64,000 nt of DNA from G963664935 sp963664935 (GCA_963664935.2 CAXXSE010000002.1:186001-250000); one strand, 5' to 3'. Shown: positions 35,517 to 45,210, counted from the first letter of the stretch. The notes: generated by a model from the sequence alone, not told the origin. Made by a program: numbers and translations.

Positions 35517-36236
35517 ATGGCACTGAAAATAAAAAACATTGAATATTTTGATGGAAGCACGTGTCTCGAAGGTTTTTTCGTCTACGATGACAGCCGTTCA
35601 ACGCCGATGCCGGGTGTATTGATTTCCCATGCTTGGGGGGGACGGGACAAGTTTGTTTGTGAAAAAGCACGGAAACTTGCGGATTTGGGCTACGCGGCCC
35701 TTGCTCTCGATATGTATGGTAAAGGCATTTTAGGACAAAGCACCGATGAAAATGCCAAGCTTATGCAACCATTTATGGATGATCGAGAGCTTCTGCAACG
35801 ACGTATGATATTGGCGCTTGATACGCTAAAGGGCCAAAATCCGGTCGATGAAAACAAAGTGGCCGCGATGGGGTTCTGTTTCGGGGGCTTATGCGTATTG
35901 GATCTTGCCCGTACAGGCGCGGACCTTAAAGGTGTTATCAGTTTTCATGGATTGTTTATGCCCCCGGGTAATACTCAAGGCAAGCAAATTAAAGCCAAGG
36001 TCCTGGCGCTCCATGGACATGACGATCCGATGGCGACGGTAGATATTGTTTTGGCCTTACAGGAAGAGTTGACCGAAGCGGGGGCTGACTGGCAACTACA
36101 CAGTTACGGGAATACCGTGCATGCATTCACCAATCCGCAAGCCAACGACCCGCATTTCGGCACGGTGTACAATGCATCCGCCGACCGCCGCTCGTGGCGA
36201 GCCATGCGGAATTTTCTCGATGAAACATTAAGTTAG
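35517..36236 (+). CDS. Dienelactone hydrolase family protein
   Basis: This alpha/beta hydrolase (about 239 residues) has the dienelactone-hydrolase triad: Cys in AAMGFCFGGLCVLDLA, Asp in HGHDDPMATV and His in NTVHAFTNP, with an N-terminal GVLISHAWGGRDKF. The family hydrolyses lactones and esters; the natural substrate cannot be told. The ATG at 35517 is preferred over a TTG at 35502. It is 11 bp upstream of accA, probably by chance or in the same transcript. Confidence 0.87.
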   Translation: MALKIKNIEYFDGSTCLEGFFVYDDSRSTPMPGVLISHAWGGRDKFVCEKARKLADLGYAALALDMYGKGILGQSTDENAKLMQPFMDDRELLQRRMILALDTLKGQNPVDENKVAAMGFCFGGLCVLDLARTGADLKGVISFHGLFMPPGNTQGKQIKAKVLALHGHDDPMATVDIVLALQEELTEAGADWQLHSYGNTVHAFTNPQANDPHFGTVYNASADRRSWRAMRNFLDETLS

Positions 36237-36247
36237 CCAATACGGAT

Positions 36248-37216
36248 ATGAACCTAAAATTCCTGGATTTTGAACAGCCGATCGCCGAACTCGAAGCGAA
36301 AATAGAAGAGCTGCGCCATGTCGGTTTCGACAACGAGATCAATATTTCCGAAGAAATTACCCGCCTCGAAGACAAAAGCCGTAAACTGACCGAGTCGATA
36401 TTTTCCTCGCTTTCCGCTTGGCAAATTTCTCAATTATCGCGGCATCCTCAACGTCTTTACACTTTGGATTATGTTGAACTCATGTTCGATGGGTTCCACG
36501 AGTTGCACGGCGACCGGACATTTGCCGATGATCCGGCGCTTGTCGGTGGTCTAGCCCGTTTTGATGGGAGGGCGGTCATGATCCTCGGACATCAAAAAGG
36601 ACGCGATACAAAAGACAAGATCTACCGTAATTTTGGAATGCCTCGTCCCGAGGGTTACCGCAAAGCATTACGGCTCATGCAAATTGCCGAACGTTTCCAA
36701 TTACCGATTTTGTGTTTTATCGACACGCCGGGCGCCTATCCGGGTATCGGTGCCGAAGAACGTGGCCAAAGCGAAGCTATCGCCCGAAATTTATTTGAAA
36801 TGTCGCATCTCCGCACCCCCATCATTTGCACGGTGATCGGCGAAGGGGGTTCAGGTGGGGCGCTTGCCATCGGCATTGGTGACCGTCTGTTGATGCTTGA
36901 ATACAGTACTTATTCGGTTATTTCCCCGGAAGGATGCGCTTCTATTCTATGGAAAAGCTCGGAAAAAGCTGAACTCGCCGCGGAAGCCATGGCAATAACG
37001 TCCGACCGATTGAAGGATCTGGAATTGATTGACGATATCATCCCGGAACCCCTCGGCGGTTGCTATCGAGATAGAATGCAAACCGCCGACAATATAAAAC
37101 GGTCTTTGAAGATTCACCTCGGACAAATCGATGCGCTGTCCATTGATGAGCTATTAAAGCAGCGATATGAGAAATTGATGAGCTACGGGGAATATCTTGA
37201 GGATAAACCTAGATAG
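36248..37216 (+). CDS. accA: Acetyl-CoA carboxylase carboxyltransferase subunit alpha
   Basis: AccA with AccD transfers the carboxyl group to acetyl-CoA, the first step of fatty-acid synthesis. The 322-residue protein starts MNLKFLDFEQPIAELEAKIE, has LMFDGFHELHGDRTFADDPA, LCFIDTPGAYPGIGAEERGQ and the glycine-rich GEGGSGGALAIGIGDR. All are diagnostic. It precedes tilS. Confidence 0.97.
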   Translation: MNLKFLDFEQPIAELEAKIEELRHVGFDNEINISEEITRLEDKSRKLTESIFSSLSAWQISQLSRHPQRLYTLDYVELMFDGFHELHGDRTFADDPALVGGLARFDGRAVMILGHQKGRDTKDKIYRNFGMPRPEGYRKALRLMQIAERFQLPILCFIDTPGAYPGIGAEERGQSEAIARNLFEMSHLRTPIICTVIGEGGSGGALAIGIGDRLLMLEYSTYSVISPEGCASILWKSSEKAELAAEAMAITSDRLKDLELIDDIIPEPLGGCYRDRMQTADNIKRSLKIHLGQIDALSIDELLKQRYEKLMSYGEYLEDKPR

Positions 37217-37226
37217 GCCAGCTTGT

Positions 37227-37285
37227 AACCATTCATTTCACCCCTGAAATCCGAACATTTACGATCATGCTGAGTAGTTATCTCG
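37227..37285 (+). repeat. Degenerate palindromic repeat between accA and tilS
   Basis: The segment begins GTAACCATTCATTTCACCCC followed by TGAAATCCG and ends in GAGTAGTTA, the same two termini as the 120-bp palindromic repeats at 28068 and 41185, but the centre is deleted. It begins 11 bp after the accA stop. Confidence 0.5.
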
Positions 37286-37307
37286 GCTTTTTATCAGGGC
37301 ATTTCTC

Positions 37308-38678
37308 GTGAAACTGACGCTCGAACTATTTCGGGCGACACTGGAAAGCAATCCCGCTTCTCGTTATGTCATCGCCTTCAGCGGTGGACTCGATTCCAGC
37401 GTATTGCTTCACCTTTGTACCTCTCTCAATCAGGTGGGGATAATTCCCGATCCTATAGCTATTCACATCAACCACGGTTTACAACGCGAGGCGGAAAGCT
37501 GGGATTGTCATTGCCGAGATGTTTGCGAGTCGTTTTCAATTCCCTATCGATCGATTTCGGTAAATGCCCGCGCCAATCCTGGAGAAAGCCCCGAAGATGC
37601 CGCGCGGAAAGCTCGTTATCGAGCCTTTGAAGGACTCATGACAAACCAGGATGTTTTACTGACGGCCCATCATCAAGACGACCAAGCGGAAACAGTACTT
37701 CTGCGATTATTTCGGGGAGCGGGGGTTCAGGGGCTAGCGGGAATAGCGGAATCGACAAACTTCGGGAGAGGTCGGCTGGTGCGTCCATTGCTTCGGTTCA
37801 ATAAGCAATCATTGGAGGAATTCGCGCGGAGCGAAAACCTGAGGTGGATCGAAGATTCCAGTAACTCGGACCCACGATTCGATCGTAATTTTTTGCGTCA
37901 ACATATTATTCCCGTACTGAAAAATCGTTGGCCCAATATTGATAAAACAATATCTCGAAGCGCCGGGCACTGCGGAGAAGCCAAACTGCTATTGGAACTT
38001 CGCGCCGATGAGTTTTTAAATAGGGTTCACCGCAAAAACCGTAACACCTTGCGGATCGACAGGTTAAAATTGCTCGACGATGCGGATAAACGGCTGGTAC
38101 TCAGACAATGGATCAATCGATCGGGGTACAAAATGCCTACCACAATACTCATCCATCGTATTTTGAACGAAACGATCAACGCGATGGTAGATCGAAATCC
38201 CCGGATATGTTGGGCCGACGCGGAGATTAACCGGTATCGCAATGAAATGTACCTGTTCCCAAGGCAGGGAAAGTTTGACCGAAGCCGGGTCATCAAATGG
38301 AGTGGGGGACAAAACTTGGACATGCCCCAAAATTTTGGTTCTTTACAGATCATCCGAAAGGCGGGTATCGGTATTTCAGAAAAACAATGGAATGCGGGGG
38401 TGGTGACTGTCAAATTCAGGCAGGGTGGCGAAACCTTACGACTCATTAACCGTCAAGGGAATCATACCCTTAAGAAATTGTTTCAGGAGAAATCGATTCC
38501 ACCATGGGTTAGAAACCGGATACCGTTGATCTACATTAACGAAAAACTTGCGGCTGTAGCGGATTGTTGGGTGAGTAAGGGATTTGCTGGAGAAAGCGAC
38601 GGTAACAATATTCGCTTGCGGTGGGTTGGATGTGATCTTGGCTGGAAAAGCGGTGACTCCGGCCACGATGTTGTTTAA
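37308..38678 (+). CDS. tilS: tRNA(Ile)-lysidine synthetase
   Basis: TilS modifies the wobble cytidine of the minor tRNA-Ile to lysidine so that it reads AUA. The protein (456 residues) has the PP-loop AFSGGLDSSVLLHL near residue 24, LLTAHHQDDQAETVLLRLFRG, WIEDSSNSDPRFDRNFLR and a C-terminal substrate-binding domain (GGETLRLINRQGNHTLKKLF). It commonly lies next to accA, as here. Confidence 0.94.
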   Translation: MKLTLELFRATLESNPASRYVIAFSGGLDSSVLLHLCTSLNQVGIIPDPIAIHINHGLQREAESWDCHCRDVCESFSIPYRSISVNARANPGESPEDAARKARYRAFEGLMTNQDVLLTAHHQDDQAETVLLRLFRGAGVQGLAGIAESTNFGRGRLVRPLLRFNKQSLEEFARSENLRWIEDSSNSDPRFDRNFLRQHIIPVLKNRWPNIDKTISRSAGHCGEAKLLLELRADEFLNRVHRKNRNTLRIDRLKLLDDADKRLVLRQWINRSGYKMPTTILIHRILNETINAMVDRNPRICWADAEINRYRNEMYLFPRQGKFDRSRVIKWSGGQNLDMPQNFGSLQIIRKAGIGISEKQWNAGVVTVKFRQGGETLRLINRQGNHTLKKLFQEKSIPPWVRNRIPLIYINEKLAAVADCWVSKGFAGESDGNNIRLRWVGCDLGWKSGDSGHDVV

Positions 38679-38712
38679 AATGATTGATTCAAGATTTTTC
38701 GTGTTTAAATAA

Positions 38713-40347
38713 ATGACCAAATACATTTTCATTACCGGCGGTGTTGTTTCCTCCCTGGGCAAGGGGATCGCCGCGTCGTCGCTCGCCGCCATTCTTGAGG
38801 CGCGGGGCTTGAAGGTGGTTTTGACCAAACTTGACCCCTACATTAATGTGGATCCAGGCACTATGAGCCCGTTCCAACACGGCGAGGTATTTGTCACCGA
38901 TGATGGCGCCGAAACCGATTTGGATTTGGGCCATTACGAGCGCTTTGTGAATACCACCATGAAGCAGCAAAATAACTTTACCACGGGGCAAATTTATGAA
39001 AATGTTCTCCGTAAAGAACGGAAAGGGGAATATCTAGGCCAAACCATACAGGTCATTCCACACGTTACCGATGAAATTCAAAGGGTTATTCGGGAAAGTG
39101 TCGAGGGCGCGGATATCGGATTGATCGAAATCGGCGGAACCGTCGGTGACATCGAATCCTTGCCGTTTCTGGAAGCGATTCGTCAAATGCGTATTGAACT
39201 TGGCGATGAACGGTCTTTATTTATCCATCTCACATTGGTGCCGTTTATTAGATCGGCTGGAGAAATCAAGACCAAACCGACCCAGCATTCGGTCAAGGAA
39301 TTGAGATCTATCGGTATTCAACCCGACATTCTTCTTTGCCGTTCGGAAAAACAGATTCCTCTCAGCGAGCGCCGCAAAATTGCCCTGTTCACCAACGTTC
39401 CTGAAAAAGCGGTAATCTCAGCGGTCGATGCGGATTCCATTTATCGAATCCCCCTTCTTCTCCATGATCAGGGACTGGATAAATTGGCGGTGGATAAATT
39501 CCGGTTTGATGTCCCGCCAGCCGATTTATCCGAATGGCGCGATGTAATCGATGCTTGGGAAAATCCAACCCATGAGGTTGAAATCGCCATCGTCGGGAAA
39601 TATATCAGTCATTCCGATGCTTATAAATCCCTGTCTGAAGCCCTGATTCATGCTGGAATAAAAACCAGAACGAAAGTCACAATCAATTATATCGATTCGA
39701 AAGTCATCGAAGACGAAGGCGTGCATTCGCTAAATGGCGCGGATGCAGTCTTAGTTCCGGGCGGATTCGGTGAACGTGGCATAGAGGGTAAAATCGCCGC
39801 AGTGAGATATGCGCGGCAAAACAAAATCCCGTATCTTGGCATTTGTTTGGGTATGCAGGTAGCTGTTATTGAGTTTGCGCGCGATGTCGCGAAATTGGAG
39901 GGCGCCCACAGTACCGAGTTCCTGCCAAACACACCGCATCCCGTCATCGCTTTGGTAACCGAATGGCAGGATGAAGAGGGAAATATCGAGACTAGGGACA
40001 TAACCTCGGATATGGGAGGCACCATGCGTTTGGGTGGACAGAAAGCCTGCCTTGTTACCGGAAGTCTGGCGCATAAGCTCTATAAAAAAGACGTCGTTAA
40101 GGAACGGCATCGTCACCGCTATGAGTTTAACAACCACTATCTTCAACAACTGAACCAAGCCGGGCTTAAAGTCTCCGGAAAATCTATCGATGGCCGTTTG
40201 GTGGAAATAGTCGAAATCGCCGATCATCCATGGTTTGTCGCATGCCAGTTTCATCCTGAATTCACATCGACACCCCGTGGTGGTCATCCCTTGTTTTCAG
40301 GATTCGTAGGCGCCGCACACCAATATCATGCCTCTAAAACAGCGTAG
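38713..40347 (+). CDS. pyrG: CTP synthase
   Basis: PyrG aminates UTP to CTP with glutamine. The 544-residue protein has the synthetase domain (YIFITGGVVSSLGKGIAASS, then DPYINVDPGTMSPFQHGEVF) and a C-terminal class I glutamine amidotransferase with nucleophile Cys in YLGICLGMQVAV and the His/Glu pair in QFHPEFTSTP. pyrG-kdsA-eno-ftsB-ispDF is a standard gammaproteobacterial cluster. Confidence 0.98.
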   Translation: MTKYIFITGGVVSSLGKGIAASSLAAILEARGLKVVLTKLDPYINVDPGTMSPFQHGEVFVTDDGAETDLDLGHYERFVNTTMKQQNNFTTGQIYENVLRKERKGEYLGQTIQVIPHVTDEIQRVIRESVEGADIGLIEIGGTVGDIESLPFLEAIRQMRIELGDERSLFIHLTLVPFIRSAGEIKTKPTQHSVKELRSIGIQPDILLCRSEKQIPLSERRKIALFTNVPEKAVISAVDADSIYRIPLLLHDQGLDKLAVDKFRFDVPPADLSEWRDVIDAWENPTHEVEIAIVGKYISHSDAYKSLSEALIHAGIKTRTKVTINYIDSKVIEDEGVHSLNGADAVLVPGGFGERGIEGKIAAVRYARQNKIPYLGICLGMQVAVIEFARDVAKLEGAHSTEFLPNTPHPVIALVTEWQDEEGNIETRDITSDMGGTMRLGGQKACLVTGSLAHKLYKKDVVKERHRHRYEFNNHYLQQLNQAGLKVSGKSIDGRLVEIVEIADHPWFVACQFHPEFTSTPRGGHPLFSGFVGAAHQYHASKTA

Positions 40348-40350
40348 ATA

Positions 40351-41187
40351 ATGGATCTTTGCGGTTTTAAGGTCGGTATGGATCAAGCTTTTTTCCTCAT
40401 CGCCGGACCCTGTGTCATTGAAAGTGAGCAACTCGCACTCGATACCGCCGGTCATCTGCGGGAATTGACTTCGAAATTAGGGATAAATTTCATTTACAAA
40501 TCGTCCTTCGATAAGGCCAATCGCTCTTCCCATCAAAGCTTCCGGGGTTTAGGTCTGGACCGGGGTTTACAAATTCTCGACTTGGTGAAGAAAACAGTGG
40601 GTGTTCCGATATTATCGGATATTCACGAAGATACCCCTTTGGACGAAGTCACCCAAGTGGTTGATGTACTGCAAACCCCGGCTTTTTTATGCCGTCAAAC
40701 CAATTATATCCAATCGGTGGCGGCGACCGGATTACCAGTGAACATAAAGAAAGGACAGTTCCTTTCGCCCTGGGACATGAAGCATGTGGTGACCAAGGCC
40801 AAAGCGACCGGTAATAACAATATTCTCGTTTGCGAACGCGGAGCTTCCTTTGGCTATAACAATCTGGTTTCCGATATGCGTTCTTTGTCGGTAATGCGGG
40901 AAACCGGATGTCCCGTCGTTTTTGACGCCACGCATTCGGTACAATTGCCCGGAGGACAAGGAAACGTGTCCGGTGGTCAACGGGAATTTGTACCGGTATT
41001 GGCCAGAGCGGCCGTAGCCGCCGGTATCGCCGGGATATTCATGGAGACCCACCCGAATCCTGAAGAAGCCAAGAGCGACGGTCCGAATTCCTGGCCACTT
41101 CAAAGAATGAAAGCCTTGTTGGAGGTACTGTTGGAAATCGATCGCGTGGTGAAGCAATGCGGTCGTTTAATGGAAAATTCGTTGTAA
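40351..41187 (+). CDS. kdsA: 3-deoxy-8-phosphooctulonate synthase
   Basis: KdsA condenses PEP with arabinose 5-phosphate, the committed step to KDO for lipopolysaccharide. Family marks: FFLIAGPCVIESE, IYKSSFDKANRSS, LCRQTNYIQSV, ERGASFGYNNLVSDMRSL, FDATHSVQLPGG and METHPNPEEAKSDGPN. It begins 3 bp after pyrG. Its TAA stop is the first three bases of the palindromic repeat at 41185, suggesting that the repeat is inserted at the very end of the gene. Confidence 0.97.
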   Translation: MDLCGFKVGMDQAFFLIAGPCVIESEQLALDTAGHLRELTSKLGINFIYKSSFDKANRSSHQSFRGLGLDRGLQILDLVKKTVGVPILSDIHEDTPLDEVTQVVDVLQTPAFLCRQTNYIQSVAATGLPVNIKKGQFLSPWDMKHVVTKAKATGNNNILVCERGASFGYNNLVSDMRSLSVMRETGCPVVFDATHSVQLPGGQGNVSGGQREFVPVLARAAVAAGIAGIFMETHPNPEEAKSDGPNSWPLQRMKALLEVLLEIDRVVKQCGRLMENSL

Positions 41188-41304
41188 CTATTCAGCTCAC
41201 CCCTGAAATTCGCCATTTCTGCGTTAAAAAATGATCATTTACACGTGTAAACTCACATTTTTCGCCTTGAACTGGCGAATTTCAGGGGCAATCTGAACAG
41301 TTAC
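41185..41304 (+). repeat. 120-bp palindromic intergenic repeat, copy 2
   Basis: The element runs from TAACTATTCAGCTCACCCCT to CAATCTGAACAGTTA, an imperfect palindrome centred on TTTACACGTGTAAA, with blocks such as AAATTCGCCA on both arms. It separates kdsA from eno and gives kdsA its stop codon. Copy 1 is at 28068-28187 in the opposite orientation. Isolated fragments sharing the TAACTATTCA terminus occur at 16984, 37227 and (reverse) near 35388 and 47258. Confidence 0.8.
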
Positions 41305-41363
41305 ACGCTTATGTAAATCGTTATAATTCATTTTAAATTTTTAATACATTTGAGGGAGTCATT

Positions 41364-42647
41364 ATGGCGGAAATTGTCGATATTCGTGCTCGGGAAATAT
41401 TGGATTCTCGAGGAAACCCAACTATTGAAGCCGATGTGGTTCTCGCTTCGGGGACGGTTGGAAGTGCAATGGTTCCATCCGGCGCTTCCACGGGCGTTCG
41501 GGAAGCCCTTGAATTGCGGGATGGAGATGAGACACGTTATTTAGGGAAAGGCGTGCTCAAAGCGGTTGAAAACATTAAAACTCAAATCAAATCCGCCATC
41601 GTTGGAATGGACGCCATCGATCAAGAAGCAATCGATGCAAAAATGATCGAACTGGACGGTACGCCGAATAAGGCCAGTTTAGGCGCGAATGCCTGCCTGG
41701 CGGTGTCGATGGCTAATGCTCATGCGGCCGCTAAGGCCGGAGGCGTACCCCTCTACCGCTATCTCAACCGAAGCGATGATTTTTTGATGCCGGTACCGAT
41801 GATGAACATTATCAACGGTGGCGCTCACGCCAATAACAGTGTCGATCTCCAGGAATTTATGATTTTACCGGTTGGGGCGCCGACTTTCAGAGAAGCCATG
41901 CGCTATGGCGTGGAAGTCTTCCATGCGCTGAAAAGTGTATTGTCCAAACGAGGACTCAATACGGCGGTCGGCGATGAAGGGGGATTCGCGCCTGATTTAT
42001 CATCCAATGAAGAAGCCATTAGCGTGATCTTGGAAGCCATCGAAAACGCGGGTTATCGGGCCGGTGAGGATATTTATCTGGGTCTGGATGTTGCGAGCTC
42101 TGAATTTTACAAAGAGGGTGTCTACGAATTGGCTTCCGAAAACAAACAATTTAGCGCCGGTGAGTTCACCGATTACCTCGCCGCATGGGTCGATAAATAT
42201 CCCATTATTACTATCGAGGATGGTTTGGACGAAGGAGATTGGGAGGGCTGGAAAGGACTCACCGAAAAGCTGGGGGATCGGGTACAGCTTGTGGGGGACG
42301 ATTTGTTTGTCACCAATCCGGAAATTCTGAAAAAAGGGATCGATACCCATATCGCCAATTCGATCTTAATCAAAGTCAATCAGATCGGCACCCTTTCGGA
42401 AACTCTGGAAGCCATCAACATGGCCCACGAGGCTTCCTACACATCGGTGGTCTCCCACCGCTCCGGTGAAACCGAAGATGTCACTATCGCCGACCTTGCG
42501 GTGGCCACGTGCGCCGGTCAGATTAAGACGGGATCGCTTAGCCGTTCAGATCGGATCGCCAAGTATAATCGTCTTTTGAAAATCGAGGAGCAATTGGGGG
42601 ATGCGGCGAAATATCCGGGCAAAACGGCGTTTAAATATCTAGGATAA
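41364..42647 (+). CDS. eno: Enolase
   Basis: Enolase interconverts 2-phosphoglycerate and PEP and is part of the RNA degradosome in some relatives. The 427-residue protein has SRGNPTIEADV, SGASTGVREALELRD, the metal ligands around GLDVASSEF, TIEDGLDEGDWEGW and VGDDLFVTN, and the catalytic SHRSGETEDVTIADLAV. A GAGGGAGT ribosome-binding site precedes the ATG, and a TATAAT at 41322-41327 suggests a promoter of its own next to the palindromic repeat. Confidence 0.98.
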   Translation: MAEIVDIRAREILDSRGNPTIEADVVLASGTVGSAMVPSGASTGVREALELRDGDETRYLGKGVLKAVENIKTQIKSAIVGMDAIDQEAIDAKMIELDGTPNKASLGANACLAVSMANAHAAAKAGGVPLYRYLNRSDDFLMPVPMMNIINGGAHANNSVDLQEFMILPVGAPTFREAMRYGVEVFHALKSVLSKRGLNTAVGDEGGFAPDLSSNEEAISVILEAIENAGYRAGEDIYLGLDVASSEFYKEGVYELASENKQFSAGEFTDYLAAWVDKYPIITIEDGLDEGDWEGWKGLTEKLGDRVQLVGDDLFVTNPEILKKGIDTHIANSILIKVNQIGTLSETLEAINMAHEASYTSVVSHRSGETEDVTIADLAVATCAGQIKTGSLSRSDRIAKYNRLLKIEEQLGDAAKYPGKTAFKYLG

Positions 42648-42686
42648 ATCAAAATATCCAGGTATTGTCCGGCCAATCTAAGAGGA

Positions 42687-42959
42687 GTGAGATTTTTAAT
42701 CGTCGTTTTGATCGTTGTGCTTTGCCTGCTCCAGTATCGACTGTGGTTTGGAGATGGCAATTTATTTGTATTGCGCGGTTACCAGCAACGTATCGAGGAC
42801 TTGGAACAAGAAGCTCGGCGGCTACGGAATCGGAATCAGATTTTACGGGCGGAAGTCGAAAATCTTACAAAAAATACGGAAGCCATTGAGGAACGGGCAA
42901 GACAGGACTTGGGGATGATCCGGAAAGGCGAGATTTTTTTTCAAATTATCGAAGAATAA
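42687..42959 (+). CDS. ftsB: Cell division protein FtsB
   Basis: FtsB is a small bitopic membrane protein of the FtsQLB divisome complex. This 90-residue protein has one N-terminal membrane segment (FLIVVLIVVLCLLQYRLWFG), then a coiled coil (YQQRIEDLEQEARRLRNRNQ) and the conserved ERARQDLGMIRKGEIFFQI. The likely start is a GTG right after a GAGGA. The eno-ftsB-ispD order is conserved in gammaproteobacteria. Confidence 0.93.
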   Translation: MRFLIVVLIVVLCLLQYRLWFGDGNLFVLRGYQQRIEDLEQEARRLRNRNQILRAEVENLTKNTEAIEERARQDLGMIRKGEIFFQIIEE

Positions 42960-42972
42960 TAGCCGGTACGGT

Positions 42973-43677
42973 ATGAAAGGCAGGGGAAAATTTTGGGCGA
43001 TCGTTCCCGCCGCGGGAGTCGGTAGACGCATGGGTGCGGATAAACCAAAACAGTATCTGGCGTTGAGGGGTAAAACCGTTATCGAACATACCCTTCAACG
43101 ATTGATCTCAGCTGAAATTTTCGAAGGGATCGTCGTTGCCGTTTCCAAGGACGACACACTTTGGCCGGGCATCCCGATGTCCAATCACCCCCTGCTCACC
43201 GTCGCGCCCGGGGGTACGGAACGAGCCGGGTCGGTTCTGTCAGGGCTTAACGCTTTAGGGACTCTCGCTGAACCACATGATTGGGTACTGGTTCACGATG
43301 CGGCTCGTTGCTGTATTACGGTCGGCGATATCCACAGGTTGATCGAGGCTCTTAAAAATGATCCCGAAGGCGGAATTCTGGCGCTTCCCGCCCACGATAC
43401 TCTAAAACAAGTTAAAGCGGGCCAAATCACGGAAACTGTCGACCGCAACCTTATCTGGAGGGCATTAACCCCTCAAATGTTTCGACATGCAGGTTTAGAA
43501 AATGCCTTGCGTATGGCCGCTGAAAAGGGCCATACTGTAACCGATGAGGCCAGCGCCATGGAATTTATCGGGGTTAAGCCCCGAATTGTTAAGGGAAGGT
43601 CGGATAACATCAAAATCACGCAACACGAAGACTTGGCATTAGCAAACTTTTATTTGGAGCAACAATGTATAGAATAG
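42973..43677 (+). CDS. ispD: 2-C-methyl-D-erythritol 4-phosphate cytidylyltransferase
   Basis: IspD attaches CMP to methylerythritol phosphate in the non-mevalonate isoprenoid pathway. It has the nucleotide-binding PAAGVGRRMGADKPKQYL, VLVHDAARCCI and the C-terminal RNLIWRALTPQMFR and VTDEASAME blocks. The 234-residue length is normal. It overlaps ispF by 13 bp, indicating coupled expression. Confidence 0.96.
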   Translation: MKGRGKFWAIVPAAGVGRRMGADKPKQYLALRGKTVIEHTLQRLISAEIFEGIVVAVSKDDTLWPGIPMSNHPLLTVAPGGTERAGSVLSGLNALGTLAEPHDWVLVHDAARCCITVGDIHRLIEALKNDPEGGILALPAHDTLKQVKAGQITETVDRNLIWRALTPQMFRHAGLENALRMAAEKGHTVTDEASAMEFIGVKPRIVKGRSDNIKITQHEDLALANFYLEQQCIE

Positions 43678-44141
43678 GTCAGGGTTATGATGCTCACCGT
43701 TTTTGCGACGATGGAAAACTTATACTGGGTGGTGTCACCATAGCGTATGAAAAAGGTATGCTCGCCCACTCGGATGGCGATGTGGTTCTGCACGCCCTAT
43801 GCGATGCATTACTGGGAGCCGCGGCTCTGGGTGATATCGGCAAACATTTCCCGGATTCGGATTCTCAATTCAAAAACATCGACAGCCGGATACTCGTACA
43901 AAACGTCATTAAACAATTAGCCGTCCTTAAATATTCCGTGGTCAACGTCGACCTGACCGTCATTGCTCAGGCGCCGAGGTTATCGCCCTATATTCAAGAG
44001 ATGCGGGAAAATATTGCCAAAGACACAAGATTGTCGATCGACGCGGTAAACGTCAAAGCGACAACTACCGAAGGCATGGGTTTTGAAGGGCGCGGCGAAG
44101 GCATCGCGGCTAACGTTGTTGTATTGCTGGATAAGCACTAA
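43665..44141 (+). CDS. ispF: 2-C-methyl-D-erythritol 2,4-cyclodiphosphate synthase
   Basis: IspF closes the cyclodiphosphate in the same isoprenoid pathway. It begins MYRIGQGYDAHRF with the metal-binding Asp and His, followed by LAHSDGDVVLHALCDALLGA with the third ligand, and ends with KATTTEGMGFEGRGEGIAA. At 158 residues it is of standard length and overlaps ispD. Confidence 0.97.
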   Translation: MYRIGQGYDAHRFCDDGKLILGGVTIAYEKGMLAHSDGDVVLHALCDALLGAAALGDIGKHFPDSDSQFKNIDSRILVQNVIKQLAVLKYSVVNVDLTVIAQAPRLSPYIQEMRENIAKDTRLSIDAVNVKATTTEGMGFEGRGEGIAANVVVLLDKH

Positions 44142-44163
44142 GCGTTCTTCCCCGAAACCCGTA

Positions 44164-45210
44164 TTGGAACATCGAACACGGTCAAAATTCACCCAACTGA
44201 GTTACGCCTATGATCACCCAGTGGGCAAAGGACAAATCCGTACCAAAATAGCCGATTTCAAAGTCGAAGAAAAGCTTGGATTCGAGCTAAACGGCTCAGG
44301 GGAGCACGTATTTCTAAAGATTGAAAAGCAAGGCGAAACCACCGACGATGTGGCTAAACAGTTAGCAATTTGTGCTAATGTTAGAAGACGCGATATCGGG
44401 TTTGCTGGATTAAAGGATAAAAACGCCGTCGCCATTCAATGGTTCAGTGTCCATCTTCCCGGTAAGGATTCACCGGATTGGAAAGCTATTGAATCCGAAT
44501 CTATTCGTCTAATCGAATTCGCTCGTAACTATCGAAAACTTCGAAGGGGTGCACTGGCTTCAAATTCGTTTGAAATCGTAGTTCGTAATCTTGTCGGCAC
44601 GAATCGGCGAGAGATTGACGATCGATTGAAAACAATATCGCAACGAGGGGTCCCAAATTATTTCGGGCCGCAACGCTTTGGTTTTCAGGAACAAAACATC
44701 GAGAAAGCGGAAGATCTTTTTCGAGGAAAATTGAAGATTAAGGATTGTTACCGTCGCGGGCTCTATCTTTCAGCCGCGCGCGCTCATGTATTCAATCAAC
44801 TACTGTCGGAGCGAGTTGCTCAAAATAATTGGAACCGGGCGATTCCGGGAGACGCCTTCATGCTCGAAGGTTCGCGAGCATTCTTTAAGCCCGAGATTAT
44901 TGACGGGGAGATTCTCCGACGACTCCAACTAATGGATATTCATCCCTCGGGAGTATTATGGGGTAAGGGAAAACAAGTAGTCACCGACGAAGCGTTGACT
45001 ATTGAAGAGAATATCGTACAAAAGCATTCAGCCCATTGCGAGGGTCTGCGGACCTTCGGATTGGAAATGGACCGCCGGTCTCTACGCCTTAACGTGGCTA
45101 CGTTGCAATGGGAATTGATAGATAGTACAAGTTTAGGTTTGAGATTTATGCTCTCCCCCGGTGCGTATGCAACTTCTGTTTTGCGCGAGCTAGTGGATTT
45201 TTCGCCCTGA
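44164..45210 (+). CDS. truD: tRNA pseudouridine(13) synthase
   Basis: TruD makes pseudouridine 13 in tRNA-Glu. The catalytic Asp is in IGFAGLKDKNAVA; NYFGPQRFG and the C-terminal SPGAYATSVLREL are the other family blocks. The start is uncertain: no ATG precedes the conserved part, and the frame is open back into ispF. A TTG at 44164, just after the ispF stop, gives 348 residues, close to the usual 350. The ispDF-truD order is conserved. Confidence 0.9.
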   Translation: MEHRTRSKFTQLSYAYDHPVGKGQIRTKIADFKVEEKLGFELNGSGEHVFLKIEKQGETTDDVAKQLAICANVRRRDIGFAGLKDKNAVAIQWFSVHLPGKDSPDWKAIESESIRLIEFARNYRKLRRGALASNSFEIVVRNLVGTNRREIDDRLKTISQRGVPNYFGPQRFGFQEQNIEKAEDLFRGKLKIKDCYRRGLYLSAARAHVFNQLLSERVAQNNWNRAIPGDAFMLEGSRAFFKPEIIDGEILRRLQLMDIHPSGVLWGKGKQVVTDEALTIEENIVQKHSAHCEGLRTFGLEMDRRSLRLNVATLQWELIDSTSLGLRFMLSPGAYATSVLRELVDFSP

